Assembly: GCA_002025865.1 (NCBI GenBank)
Contig: MWOR01000152.1
Location: 1 to 64,000 of the forward strand
From: Prochlorococcus sp. HOT208_60m_813I02
Lineage (GTDB): Bacteria; Cyanobacteriota; Cyanobacteriia; PCC-6307; Cyanobiaceae
Direction of reading: 5' to 3'
Length of the DNA stretch: 64,000 bases
In this document: one piece after another, positions 54,709 through 64,000 of the stretch
Layout of the letters: the number at the start of each line of letters is the position of its first letter
Numbering within the stretch: position 1 is the stretch's first letter
Translations under genes and position numbers: made by a program
The notes under the pieces: model-generated
Databases searched by the model: none
What the model was told of the DNA's origin: nothing
Seen by the model: the letters and a program-made list of their open reading frames with translations, nothing else

Positions 54709-57700
54709 TAAAAAAGTTTATCTAAATAATTAATTCTTTTCAAAGGTGCTTTGCTAATAAAAATACCTGGAGATATATCTTCAGACTTAGATTTTTCAAA
54801 TAATTCAAAATCTGGCAATCCCTTTAAAAACAAATAAATATATCCTCCTAGATGTTTATGTGGTTGATAATTTTTAAGTCGCCACTTTAATAATCTATGC
54901 AATGCTAATAAATAAAGATGAGATTGCAATGGATAATGATGTTTAATCATTTCATTTCTCATGTTTTCATAGTTATAGTTTCTTGGTAAACAATCACTAT
55001 TATCATTACCAGAAATCAAATTACTTTTCCAATCAATTACCCACCATTTACTATCTTCTAATTTATTTCCTACAGGGAAAACACAATCAATACATCCTGA
55101 ATGAAAGCCTTTATTCATAATTTGAAGATCATCTATTTTATTTGCATATTCTTCACCAAATTCATATTCCTGATCTAAAAAAAAGCAATTTGATATATCA
55201 TTAGAATTAATATTTCTACCTTCATAAGATAGGGTTAAATCATATTTGAGTTCCTTAATTAAGTATTCATTTGGAATATCAACTAGTTTCTTATTTTGTA
55301 ATTCTCTTCCTAAAGATATATTTATGATTCTTAAAATCGCATCTTTTACTTTAAAAGCCAAAGAAGTATCGATTTGATGAAAGTTCAATTCCTCAATAAT
55401 TAAATCAATTAATTCTTGATTATTATCGTTTCTAAATTCAAATCTTTCTATTATTTTGTGCAGGCAAGTCCCAGCAATAGTTCCTTTTGGAAATTCACTT
55501 AAGGGATTTGGATAAGAAAAATAATTAGGATAATTCTTTGAATTCTTAATATTAGAATCTTTGATAATTGATATATTATCTTCATAATCCTTATATTGAT
55601 TAATGACTGCATCAATATTTTTATCTTTACGTGTCCAAGAAGAATAACTTGAATAAGAAATAAATTGATCAGAATTAAATACATTGGATATTTTTTTGTT
55701 AACGTTATCTATTGTCCAAAGATTATTATTCAATCGGTTGGTTTGGAACTTAGAAAAAATTTCTTTTATTTTCTCTTTTTCTATCCTGACTTCAAAATTA
55801 GACTTATAAAGATTAATATTTTCCAAATTATTAAGTAAATCATTATTTAAAATATTATTTGTATCCTCTAAATCATTAAAAACAATAAGTTTATATTTGC
55901 TCCTTGTAAGTGCTACATAAATTAACCTCTCACTCTCTTTAAATAAATCTTCTTTTTCTATTAATTTAAATTTTTCAACCTTCGAGCAATTATTAGAAAT
56001 ATTAACGTATATATTTCTATCAATATTTGATTTCCAAAGAGGTCCTTTAATTTTATTTGACTTATTTGAAATAATTGAGAGATATGGACATATGACTATT
56101 TCAAATTCGAGGCCCTTACTACTATGAATGGTAGAAAGATTTATTCCATTTTGAAGATTATAATCTTTCGTCAAAAAATCTTCCCCAGTAGAAATTCGTA
56201 AAATATGATCTAACTGATTTTTATACCAGTTGAAGACTATGTTGAGATCAAAATCATTATTTATTAATTCTATTTCAACAATTTCTGAAAGTTGAAATAA
56301 ATTTGAATAAAAATCTGAATCTTGAATAATCGAGGATGACTTATAATTTATAAGTAATTCATTAACAATGTTTAAAAACCCTTTTCCTCTTAGTTCTTGG
56401 GACCAAGTAATGCATTTATTAATTAAAATTTCTAAATTATTACTAATTCCATGATCAATTAAATCTTCTAATTTTATTTCTATAAACTTTGAAGTAGCAA
56501 GCAAAGTTATATTTTTTAAAGATCTCGGATTTAATAAACATTTAATGAATAAAAATAGTTGAGAACTTGCTTCTGTATCAAAAATATTTTGTTTATTTTG
56601 AATTTTGCATGGGAGATTAAACTGATTTAATTTTTTTTTAAAATCTAAGCATTGCGAATTATTTAATGTAAGAATCGCAATATTATTAATATCAATTTCT
56701 TTATTATTTAAAATAAAGTTAACTATGTAATGAGTTACAAGATCCTCTATATCAGTCTCTTTTTTTGAAAACTCTATAATTTCAAATACATCCTTAAATT
56801 TAAATTCAGTATTAATATTTTCATTAATTCTTGAGGTTAATTTACTATATTTTAGTTTTGATTGTTTAAGTCCATTCTTATAAAGTTTATTAAGAACATC
56901 GATTAACTTTTTTGAGGATCTATAGTTATCTTTAAGACTAAAAACTTCGATTGCATTAGATCTTGCATCTAAGTAAGTTTCAATATCTCCACCTCTAAAT
57001 TTGTAAATCGCTTGTTTTGGATCACCTACGCAAAGTAAAAAATGATTTTTTGTATTAAAGAACTTTTTTAATAAATTCCACTGAGTAATATCTGTATCTT
57101 GGAACTCATCAACCAAGACACATTTAAATCTTTTTTGAATTTTAGATAGAGTATTACTATTACTAATTTCCGAATCTAGAAATGTATTTTCTATAGTCTT
57201 TATAAGATCATTAAAGTTGAAAATAGAAAAACTTTTCTTTAGTTCAATTAATTTTATATAAGCTAATTGGGTAAATATCCTTACAAATTCGGTATAGAAC
57301 CCCTCTTTTATTTTATAAATTTTATCTTGTAATAAACTAAATTTAGTAAAATCTAATTTTAGATTATGTTTTTTAATTTCTTTAGATATATTTTCATTGT
57401 AAAAATATTTAAATAAAAGATCATCTTTAGAAACTTCATACAGAAAATTAATTCCATTTTTCGAATTAAGCTTTTTATTAATCTCGTCAATCCAGCAAAT
57501 TATTTGATTAAACTTATCATTTCTAGGATTCGCTGCATATATTTGACTTTTACCACCACTCTCCTTAATTAATTTTCCCAACTCTGTAAGTTGTAAGAAT
57601 AATTCCTTACCTTTCTTGTCCCATTCAACGCAAAACTCGTTCCAATTTAAGTTAAAAAAATCATTAAAATAATTGTTTAAATCACTAATTTTATATTTAT

Positions 57701-58334
57701 CATTTATTTGAAATTTACAAATATTTTCTTGATCTATATTTTTTAAAATTTCTACAAAAAATGACTTATTTATTCTACTTCCAAATCTAGAACTTATTTT
57801 TTTTTTATTGACTGCTGAAATAATCTCAGGATTGAGATTTAGAAAATCATCAATCCACAAATTATCTATTACATCTTTATACAAATTATCTATATTATTT
57901 TCGATGCATGGATCTTGAGTTACCCCTATTTCAATACTATATTCATCAATAATATTATTGCAAAAAGCATGGAATGTAGTTACTTGTAATTTATAAATTT
58001 CATTAACAAAATTATCAATTTCTGAAATAGTTTTTTCTTTAGATTTTTCCTTCTCCTTAAACTTTAGATACCAATCCTTAAGGGTATTATCTATCTTACT
58101 TTCATTATGATTTTGCAAATATAATTTTAAATCCTGAAATCTCAAAAGTATTTTATCTCGTAATTCAGAACAGGTATTTTTTGTAAAACTTAATAAGAGT
58201 ATCTCTTCTGGTTTAATTTTTTTCTCCAAAACATTTCTTAAAACTAGATGAGCCAAAGTGAAGCTTTTCCCAGTTCCTGCACTTGCTTCTACTAATTTAA
58301 ATTTATTATCTAATTTAATTTGATTAATATCCAT
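54708..58334 (-). CDS. recB: Exodeoxyribonuclease V beta subunit RecB
   Basis: VEASAGTGKSFTLAHLVLR, LVDEFQDTD, C-terminal nuclease motif IDCVFPV..WWVIDWKSN. Confidence 0.93.
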   Translation of the reverse strand: MDINQIKLDNKFKLVEASAGTGKSFTLAHLVLRNVLEKKIKPEEILLLSFTKNTCSELRDKILLRFQDLKLYLQNHNESKIDNTLKDWYLKFKEKEKSKEKTISEIDNFVNEIYKLQVTTFHAFCNNIIDEYSIEIGVTQDPCIENNIDNLYKDVIDNLWIDDFLNLNPEIISAVNKKKISSRFGSRINKSFFVEILKNIDQENICKFQINDKYKISDLNNYFNDFFNLNWNEFCVEWDKKGKELFLQLTELGKLIKESGGKSQIYAANPRNDKFNQIICWIDEINKKLNSKNGINFLYEVSKDDLLFKYFYNENISKEIKKHNLKLDFTKFSLLQDKIYKIKEGFYTEFVRIFTQLAYIKLIELKKSFSIFNFNDLIKTIENTFLDSEISNSNTLSKIQKRFKCVLVDEFQDTDITQWNLLKKFFNTKNHFLLCVGDPKQAIYKFRGGDIETYLDARSNAIEVFSLKDNYRSSKKLIDVLNKLYKNGLKQSKLKYSKLTSRINENINTEFKFKDVFEIIEFSKKETDIEDLVTHYIVNFILNNKEIDINNIAILTLNNSQCLDFKKKLNQFNLPCKIQNKQNIFDTEASSQLFLFIKCLLNPRSLKNITLLATSKFIEIKLEDLIDHGISNNLEILINKCITWSQELRGKGFLNIVNELLINYKSSSIIQDSDFYSNLFQLSEIVEIELINNDFDLNIVFNWYKNQLDHILRISTGEDFLTKDYNLQNGINLSTIHSSKGLEFEIVICPYLSIISNKSNKIKGPLWKSNIDRNIYVNISNNCSKVEKFKLIEKEDLFKESERLIYVALTRSKYKLIVFNDLEDTNNILNNDLLNNLENINLYKSNFEVRIEKEKIKEIFSKFQTNRLNNNLWTIDNVNKKISNVFNSDQFISYSSYSSWTRKDKNIDAVINQYKDYEDNISIIKDSNIKNSKNYPNYFSYPNPLSEFPKGTIAGTCLHKIIERFEFRNDNNQELIDLIIEELNFHQIDTSLAFKVKDAILRIINISLGRELQNKKLVDIPNEYLIKELKYDLTLSYEGRNINSNDISNCFFLDQEYEFGEEYANKIDDLQIMNKGFHSGCIDCVFPVGNKLEDSKWWVIDWKSNLISGNDNSDCLPRNYNYENMRNEMIKHHYPLQSHLYLLALHRLLKWRLKNYQPHKHLGGYIYLFLKGLPDFELFEKSKSEDISPGIFISKAPLKRINYLDKLF

Positions 58335-58346
58335 ATCTTTATTGAA

Positions 58347-58820
58347 TTAATATTTGACCTCATTTTTATAAAGAAAGTAATTCTTAAATTTATTTTTTAA
58401 ATATTGCTCTTCTAAAGCAATCTTAAATTTAATTACTAAACTTAAACTTATTGATAAAAATAAATGATAAATAGATAACTTTATAAAAAAAACGCCGACG
58501 GAAATAAATATTACAGAATAGTACATTGGATGACGAATAAATCGATAAATACCTTTAGTAACAAGATTGCTATTGTTTTTAGGTCTTGGGAAAGGGGATA
58601 AATTTCTTCCTAAGTCTTTTATTGAAACCAACAATATTATTAAAGCAATTATGATAATTAAAAAACCCACAAAATAAGAAAAAGGAGTTATTTGAATTAT
58701 TTGTTTTTCTGGAATAAATTCCCATTTAAAAAAATGGAGAATAATAATAAAGAACTGTAAAAAAACAAGGATTATTTCATAAGCAGCTTTAAAAAAATTT
58801 TTTAACTGAAATTTAGTCAT
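58347..58820 (-). CDS. Isoprenylcysteine carboxyl methyltransferase/PEMT-like membrane protein
   Basis: Hydrophobic protein with KGIYRFIRHPMYYSV motif. Confidence 0.75.
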   Translation of the reverse strand: MTKFQLKNFFKAAYEIILVFLQFFIIILHFFKWEFIPEKQIIQITPFSYFVGFLIIIIALIILLVSIKDLGRNLSPFPRPKNNSNLVTKGIYRFIRHPMYYSVIFISVGVFFIKLSIYHLFLSISLSLVIKFKIALEEQYLKNKFKNYFLYKNEVKY

Positions 58821-58823
58821 TAT

Positions 58824-61800
58824 TTATTTCTTTAATGCTTCAATAAGAGGACCATAAAATCTGAATGATAATTTATCAAAATTATTATTTCCAAGAAAGA
58901 AATCTGGTTCTTTTTTATTTCCAAAACATAATTTCATTTCGATATTATCTCTTTCACCTTTAGAAAAAGTTTTATTACCAATCCATCTATCAGTGAAAGC
59001 TTTTTTCTCATTTTTTGATTTTATTTTTGCCTCTACATATTTATAAGCACTTTCTGGAGGGAGAGGTAAACATTTTTCAGAATAATTTTTAAAAATTTTT
59101 ATGTATTCCTCCAAAATTAAATTTGACTGCGTTGATCCGGGTGATTGAAGAATTTGCGATTTATAATTATTTTCTGTTCTAAAAATTACTTTAGTCTTTT
59201 TTATATTCTTCTTTAAAGAAGAAATGAAGAGTGATTTTATCCAAGCCTCTGTCAAACGACTTAAACTTAGTTTCGCATGAATCAATTCAATTACGGTGTC
59301 ATCAGCTATAAAATATTCTTCTTTATTTGCATTTGATTTAACATAAATTCTATTGATCTTATTATGTTGACTCAAACTTGCGGATAAACTTTCTAATAAA
59401 TCTTTGATTTCTTTTTCTTTTACAAAAATACTATTATTAGGGATAATAATCCCATTTTCAATCAATTGATCATTAATGTTCAATTTTTTTAAATCATCAA
59501 TAAAATTATGGTTATCAATTTCTAACTCCTGGATTATTTTTGTAATTAGTTGCGACTTTTGCAGATTACTTACATACTCCTCATCTGGATGATGAATAAA
59601 TATTTCCTTGGGAGAAATATTTTTTTTATTTAACCAATATTTCTGTGGAGTCTTGAACCAATAAATCAGTTCTGATAATTTGTAACTTTTAATATCAGAT
59701 TTTTTTTCAATCCAATCTATATCTTCTACTAAAGAATAATTACTTGTAATTATCTTAGAACTATCAAGATCAATTATTTCTTTTTTATTTAAATCAAAAT
59801 GTTTTATTATTTGTTCTCTATTGTCTTTTTTTAAAAAACTATCAAAAAAAGAAATTAACTCTTTTATAGGAAATGAAACATCTAATTTTTTATTGTTTTT
59901 GTAATTCTTTACCCAAGAAACTATAAATTTATCTCTACAAGCAATTAATAACTCAAGAAATAAATATTTCTCTCTTTCAAAAACTGATGGATCGCCAAGG
60001 TAATATTTATTATTTAATAAATTAATATTTTCATTCTTGGTTAATTTTGGATAATAAACACTATTCATGTCTATTAAGAAGATAACCTTATGTGGAATAT
60101 GCCTTGCATTCTCAATATCACTTACAAGGATCTTGTTAATACGTGATTTGCTTTTATATTTAGCTTCATTTATGCAAGAAATTAATATCTCTTTAAAAAC
60201 ATTTAACAAAATAAGATCATCAGGTATTAAAGGTATTGAGCGATTATCAAGAATTCTACTTATTTCGCTTATTTCTAAATTAAAATTTCCATTAGAATCA
60301 GCAATACTTTTTAATACAAACTTTATCTTTTCAACCCAACTTGAGTAAGAAAAAGATCCCCTTAGCAAATTAATATATTTTTTAAACTGAAGTAATAATT
60401 TAACCCATTTATTCAAATCCAAACTTATATTTTTTAAGCTAAATGGTTTTAAATTAAAAGTACTTAAATTTTCTTCTTTGTCATAAATCAAGCCTAAAGT
60501 AATTCTATTTATACACCACTCTAGAGTATTTTTTTCTTCCCCTAATCTTTCATTAGCATCTAATCCCCAATGAAAGCCAACTTTGGTAAGTAAGAAAATA
60601 ATTTCATCCTTCTCATTAATATCAAAATCAAAAATATTCTGAGTTGTTTTTTTAGAAAGAATATAATCTATTTTTTCAAGGGTAATTTTCTCATTTGCTA
60701 TTTCAGTGATGTCAATTAAAAATTTATAAATGTCTGGAGAATCATAATTATCATCATCAATAAAAAAATAAGGTATCTTTTCACCATTAATTAACTCATT
60801 ATTGAAGATAAACTTTAGATAAGGTTTGATTTGATTAGTTTGTGGAGATAAAATAGCAATATCACTATATTTAATACTCTCGCAAGAATTTATTATTTCT
60901 ATAATCTTATTTCTTATATACTCTAATTGACTATTCTGATTAAAATGCTCACAAAATAATATTGAATCATCCCTCTCATTTACAATAAATTCATTGCAAT
61001 TATTATCAATTAGTCTTTTTTGTATTTGATTAAGAAGAGTAATATCTTTCTTTTCATGATGATTAGTTGTTGGATCAATATATATTAAATTATTTTTTAA
61101 ATTTATACCTTCTTTATAAATATTTTCCTCAATTAATTTCTGAAAGTTTGCTCCAAATTTACCAAATATTTTCTCTACATTTGTATTTTTTAAATTCAAT
61201 TTACTTTTAAAATTATCAAATTTCAACTCACCTTCAAGACAATTTATTCTATTCCATAAATCATCTCCTACAGATAATAGATATAAATTTACTTTAGTAA
61301 ATTTTGAAAGTTCTGAATAAAAGTTAATATGCAGTTTAGATAAGTTATTATCGGAAATAATATAAATTTGATTTGGTACTTGAAATTGTAGGCTTTTAAC
61401 TTTTGTCAAATGCTTTATTAATTCAATCATATATAAACATGAAGGCTTTTCAGATATCTTTTTCTCTAATAATTTATATAAAATAGGCTGCCAAAATTGA
61501 TCTGAATTTAAATTCTGAAATAGATTAAGTGAATTAATTTCATATCTATTCCATTCAGCAATCATTTCAGGTCTAAAAATTAAATAATCCATGAAATTAT
61601 TCGCGATTTTTTTTGTCAGGCTATATAGGTCTCCATCAATTGTTTTTTCATTATCCAAATATTTATTAATCCAATTTTTAAGCGGAAATGATTCTCTAAA
61701 GCTATTTAATTCTTCTAATGAATCAATAATGCCCCATTTAATTGACTCAAAATTCCATAAACCCATGTCAATTCCGGGGAAAAAATTTGTCAATAATGAT

Positions 61801-62006
61801 TCCGTATAATTTGATATTGTCTTAAATTCATAAAGAGCGCTTATTTTATTTTTTATAGTTATTTGTTCACTTAACCACTTACCCAAAAAATAATTAGGAA
61901 CAGCTATTTCTAAATTATCAGTTATGAGGGGAGGACATATTTTTAATTCTTTTGCCAACAGCTCACTAATCACTTCAATTTTGTTTGACTTATATAGATT
62001 AAGCAA
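58824..62006 (-). CDS. recC: Exodeoxyribonuclease V gamma subunit RecC
   Basis: MLNLYKSNKIEVISELLAKEL, VPNYFLGKWLSEQI; in cluster with recB and recD. Confidence 0.9.
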   Translation of the reverse strand: MLNLYKSNKIEVISELLAKELKICPPLITDNLEIAVPNYFLGKWLSEQITIKNKISALYEFKTISNYTESLLTNFFPGIDMGLWNFESIKWGIIDSLEELNSFRESFPLKNWINKYLDNEKTIDGDLYSLTKKIANNFMDYLIFRPEMIAEWNRYEINSLNLFQNLNSDQFWQPILYKLLEKKISEKPSCLYMIELIKHLTKVKSLQFQVPNQIYIISDNNLSKLHINFYSELSKFTKVNLYLLSVGDDLWNRINCLEGELKFDNFKSKLNLKNTNVEKIFGKFGANFQKLIEENIYKEGINLKNNLIYIDPTTNHHEKKDITLLNQIQKRLIDNNCNEFIVNERDDSILFCEHFNQNSQLEYIRNKIIEIINSCESIKYSDIAILSPQTNQIKPYLKFIFNNELINGEKIPYFFIDDDNYDSPDIYKFLIDITEIANEKITLEKIDYILSKKTTQNIFDFDINEKDEIIFLLTKVGFHWGLDANERLGEEKNTLEWCINRITLGLIYDKEENLSTFNLKPFSLKNISLDLNKWVKLLLQFKKYINLLRGSFSYSSWVEKIKFVLKSIADSNGNFNLEISEISRILDNRSIPLIPDDLILLNVFKEILISCINEAKYKSKSRINKILVSDIENARHIPHKVIFLIDMNSVYYPKLTKNENINLLNNKYYLGDPSVFEREKYLFLELLIACRDKFIVSWVKNYKNNKKLDVSFPIKELISFFDSFLKKDNREQIIKHFDLNKKEIIDLDSSKIITSNYSLVEDIDWIEKKSDIKSYKLSELIYWFKTPQKYWLNKKNISPKEIFIHHPDEEYVSNLQKSQLITKIIQELEIDNHNFIDDLKKLNINDQLIENGIIIPNNSIFVKEKEIKDLLESLSASLSQHNKINRIYVKSNANKEEYFIADDTVIELIHAKLSLSRLTEAWIKSLFISSLKKNIKKTKVIFRTENNYKSQILQSPGSTQSNLILEEYIKIFKNYSEKCLPLPPESAYKYVEAKIKSKNEKKAFTDRWIGNKTFSKGERDNIEMKLCFGNKKEPDFFLGNNNFDKLSFRFYGPLIEALKK

Positions 62007-62023
62007 TTTACTGGTTGATTATT

Positions 62024-62341
62024 TTACTCAACTTTAAATGGATCAGTTATTTCTGCATTAGGAAATTCGAATTCCCCAACAGCAACAAACTCTAAACGCA
62101 GCTTTAAGAAAGTTATAAATTTTTTATCCGTCGATAAAATAGCTGCTGAAGGTGATGGAATCTTTGCTTTTAGATCAACAAATTGGGTGGTTTGCAAAAA
62201 TGATGGATTTTTTAAAAGCCAAAAATCTATTTCTTTATTATTTTCTTTATAGTTCCTTATCCTCTCTTTCAAAATCTCCTCAATTGGTTCTTCAACAGTT
62301 AAAAACTTTTCACTTGCCGCGACGAAAAAATATGTTGTCAT
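62024..62341 (-). CDS. ycf54: Ycf54 family protein (Mg-protoporphyrin monomethyl ester cyclase complex)
   Basis: TTYFFVAASEKFLTVEEPIEEILKER..DFWLL..AILSTDKKFITFLKLRLEFV. Confidence 0.85.
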   Translation of the reverse strand: MTTYFFVAASEKFLTVEEPIEEILKERIRNYKENNKEIDFWLLKNPSFLQTTQFVDLKAKIPSPSAAILSTDKKFITFLKLRLEFVAVGEFEFPNAEITDPFKVE

Positions 62342-62349
62342 TTTGAAAT

Positions 62350-63066
62350 TTAATTTGATGTAATAAGGGACTTCATTTCACGTACAGACTTTTCTAATCC
62401 TATAGCTAAAGCCCTTGCAACAATACTATGACCTATGTTTAACTCGTTCATATTGTTAATTGATGCAATTTTTTTAACATTATTATAGTTAAGGCCATGA
62501 CCTGCATTAACAACTAATCCAAGGTCATTTGCTAAATGTGTAGACTCTATGATCCTTTGGAGCTCTTTATATTGTTCAGAGCCCGATAGTTCAGCATATT
62601 TTCCGGTATGTAATTCTATAAAATCAAATCCTATTTCTTTGGAATAATTTATCTGCTCACCAATAGGATCAATAAATGCACTTACTTCTATATTTGAATC
62701 CTTTAAATTCCCAACAGCTTTCTTAAGGTATTGCATATTACTTTTTAAATCCAACCCGCCTTCAGTAGTAACTTCCTCTCTTTTCTCGGGTACAAGCGTT
62801 ACATAATCGGGAAGAATATTTTTGGCAATTTCTAACATTTCTTCTGTAGCAGCCATCTCTAAATTGAGTTTTGTTTTTATAGTTTCTTTCAGAAGTAATA
62901 CGTCCCTGTCTTGAATATGTCTTCTATCTTCTCTTAGATGCACTGTTATGGAATCTGCCCCTCCTAATTCAGCCAAAAAAGCAAATTGCACAGGGTCAGG
63001 TTCTACAGTTTTCCTTGCTTGCCTTACATTTGCAATATGATCAATGTTTACTCCTAAAGTAGCCAT
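62350..63066 (-). CDS. pdxJ: Pyridoxine 5'-phosphate synthase
   Basis: LGVNIDHIANVRQAR, ITVHLREDRRHIQD, NAGHGLNYNNV. Confidence 0.96.
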   Translation of the reverse strand: MATLGVNIDHIANVRQARKTVEPDPVQFAFLAELGGADSITVHLREDRRHIQDRDVLLLKETIKTKLNLEMAATEEMLEIAKNILPDYVTLVPEKREEVTTEGGLDLKSNMQYLKKAVGNLKDSNIEVSAFIDPIGEQINYSKEIGFDFIELHTGKYAELSGSEQYKELQRIIESTHLANDLGLVVNAGHGLNYNNVKKIASINNMNELNIGHSIVARALAIGLEKSVREMKSLITSN

Positions 63067-63167
63067 AATTTTGAAAATCTTAGTTTCTAGACAATCTTGT
63101 AACCGCCCAATAATAGCTAATAAAAAAAGGCAAGCACTTAAATTATTAATATTATAGTAAATAGAAC

Positions 63168-63842
63168 TTGAAGAAAAATTTATTAAATATTTGGCATAAA
63201 ATAAATCCTGTATTGGGATTTATTGCAATGTTCGTTACTCAGGACGTTGTTTTGAGATTCTTTTTTAGAAAAAAGAAAATATTAAAAAATGGTTTTTCGA
63301 TTCCTATAAATTCCTCTATCATTTTGGCTCCAACCCACAGATCAAGATGGGACGGCTTAATACTCACAATGGCAATGGGTAGAAGAGTAACTAAAAAGGA
63401 TTGTAGATTTATGGTTACTAAATCCGAAATGAGAGGAATACAAGGTTGGTTTTTAAAGAGACTTGGATGTTTTTCAATAAATCAATTATCGCCATCTCTT
63501 TCAGCTTTAAGATATGCGATCGATCTTATAGAAAAAGGTGAACAACTAGTTGTTTTCCCGGAAGGAAAGATTAATAGATATGGAAAAAAATTAGTTCTCA
63601 AAGAAGGGCTATACAGATTAGCTAGATTAGCTACCAAAAAAACAACCTCTATCACTATTATTCCAATTGGAATTGCTTACAGCAAAATACCTCCGAACTT
63701 TAGGGGAGAATTTTGCATATCCTTTGGAAAACCAATACCAATAAATGATTACTCAAACTTTACGATCAAGGACTTCAATAAATTTCTAAATGAAAAAATG
63801 ACTCAAGAGGAAGAAAAAGCATTAAAAAATCTAGGTAGATGA
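63168..63842 (+). CDS. plsC: 1-acyl-sn-glycerol-3-phosphate acyltransferase family
   Basis: APTHRSRWDGL (HxxxxD-type block), VVFPEGKINRYG; TTG start. Confidence 0.88.
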   Translation: MKKNLLNIWHKINPVLGFIAMFVTQDVVLRFFFRKKKILKNGFSIPINSSIILAPTHRSRWDGLILTMAMGRRVTKKDCRFMVTKSEMRGIQGWFLKRLGCFSINQLSPSLSALRYAIDLIEKGEQLVVFPEGKINRYGKKLVLKEGLYRLARLATKKTTSITIIPIGIAYSKIPPNFRGEFCISFGKPIPINDYSNFTIKDFNKFLNEKMTQEEEKALKNLGR

Positions 63843-63879
63843 ATCTGCAATAAGTTACTATGAATTTTAATTATTGAAA

Positions 63880-64000
63880 ATGAAAATGAAATTTTTAAAA
63901 TTAATCCCAATTTTATTTATATTTTTTGGAATTGTTCCTTACAAAAATGAAGTTCATGCAGAAATAAAGAATCCAAAAGACTTCAGAGTACTCTCAAATG
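63880..64000 (+). CDS. Start of an exported protein, truncated by the window end
   Basis: MKMKFLKLIPILFIFFGIVPYKNEVHAEIKNPKDFRVLSN... with a signal peptide and no stop before the edge. Confidence 0.6.
   Translation, partial: MKMKFLKLIPILFIFFGIVPYKNEVHAEIKNPKDFRVLSN

Noticed and set aside
57787-57796. 10-nt homopolymer in recB as a fourth frameshift
   Set aside because: The reading frame is continuous across it (VNKKKISSRFG), so it is not a break.

Overview
AT-rich cyanobacterial core-genome window. Gene content, protein composition and a Yfr1 small RNA between trxA and guaB point to a high-light-type Prochlorococcus or close relative; this assignment is from recognition, with no search run. 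Most of the window is ordinary, densely packed housekeeping content: ruvC, sufE, hom, chlI, hisH, trxA, guaB, gyrA, crtL, leuA, folD, crtE, cobB, opcA, zwf, petH, tRNA-Glu, sasA, prs, malQ, cdsA, clpC, lysA, cdaA, uppS, bioB, lipA, recR, psbP, deaD, recD/recB/recC, ycf54, pdxJ, plsC. I saw no CRISPR, prophage, transposase or obvious genomic island. The strongest unexpected signals are: (1) a fold-back/inversion junction near 2958-2977. It splits chlI: the 5' part is on the minus strand at 3848-2958 and the 3' part is on the plus strand at 1-218. The same break truncates hom. A 20-nt sequence is duplicated in inverted orientation at the window start and at the junction, and rejoining gives an in-frame 362-aa ChlI, so this is most likely an assembly or MDA fold-back chimera. 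(2) Three genes (crtL, leuA, psbP-like) each carry an apparent one-base-too-long 8-nt homopolymer that breaks the frame. (3) Yfr1 and petG, both absent from the ORF track. (4) A perfect 10-bp hairpin directly upstream of the DEAD-box helicase start codon. (5) A ferredoxin-NADP reductase whose N-terminus is a predicted membrane anchor plus a KTEAS-type repeat linker. (6) A diadenylate cyclase (with RHL in place of the usual RHR) and a PgpH-like 7TM-HD protein in the same window. I found no convincing previously undescribed multi-gene system.
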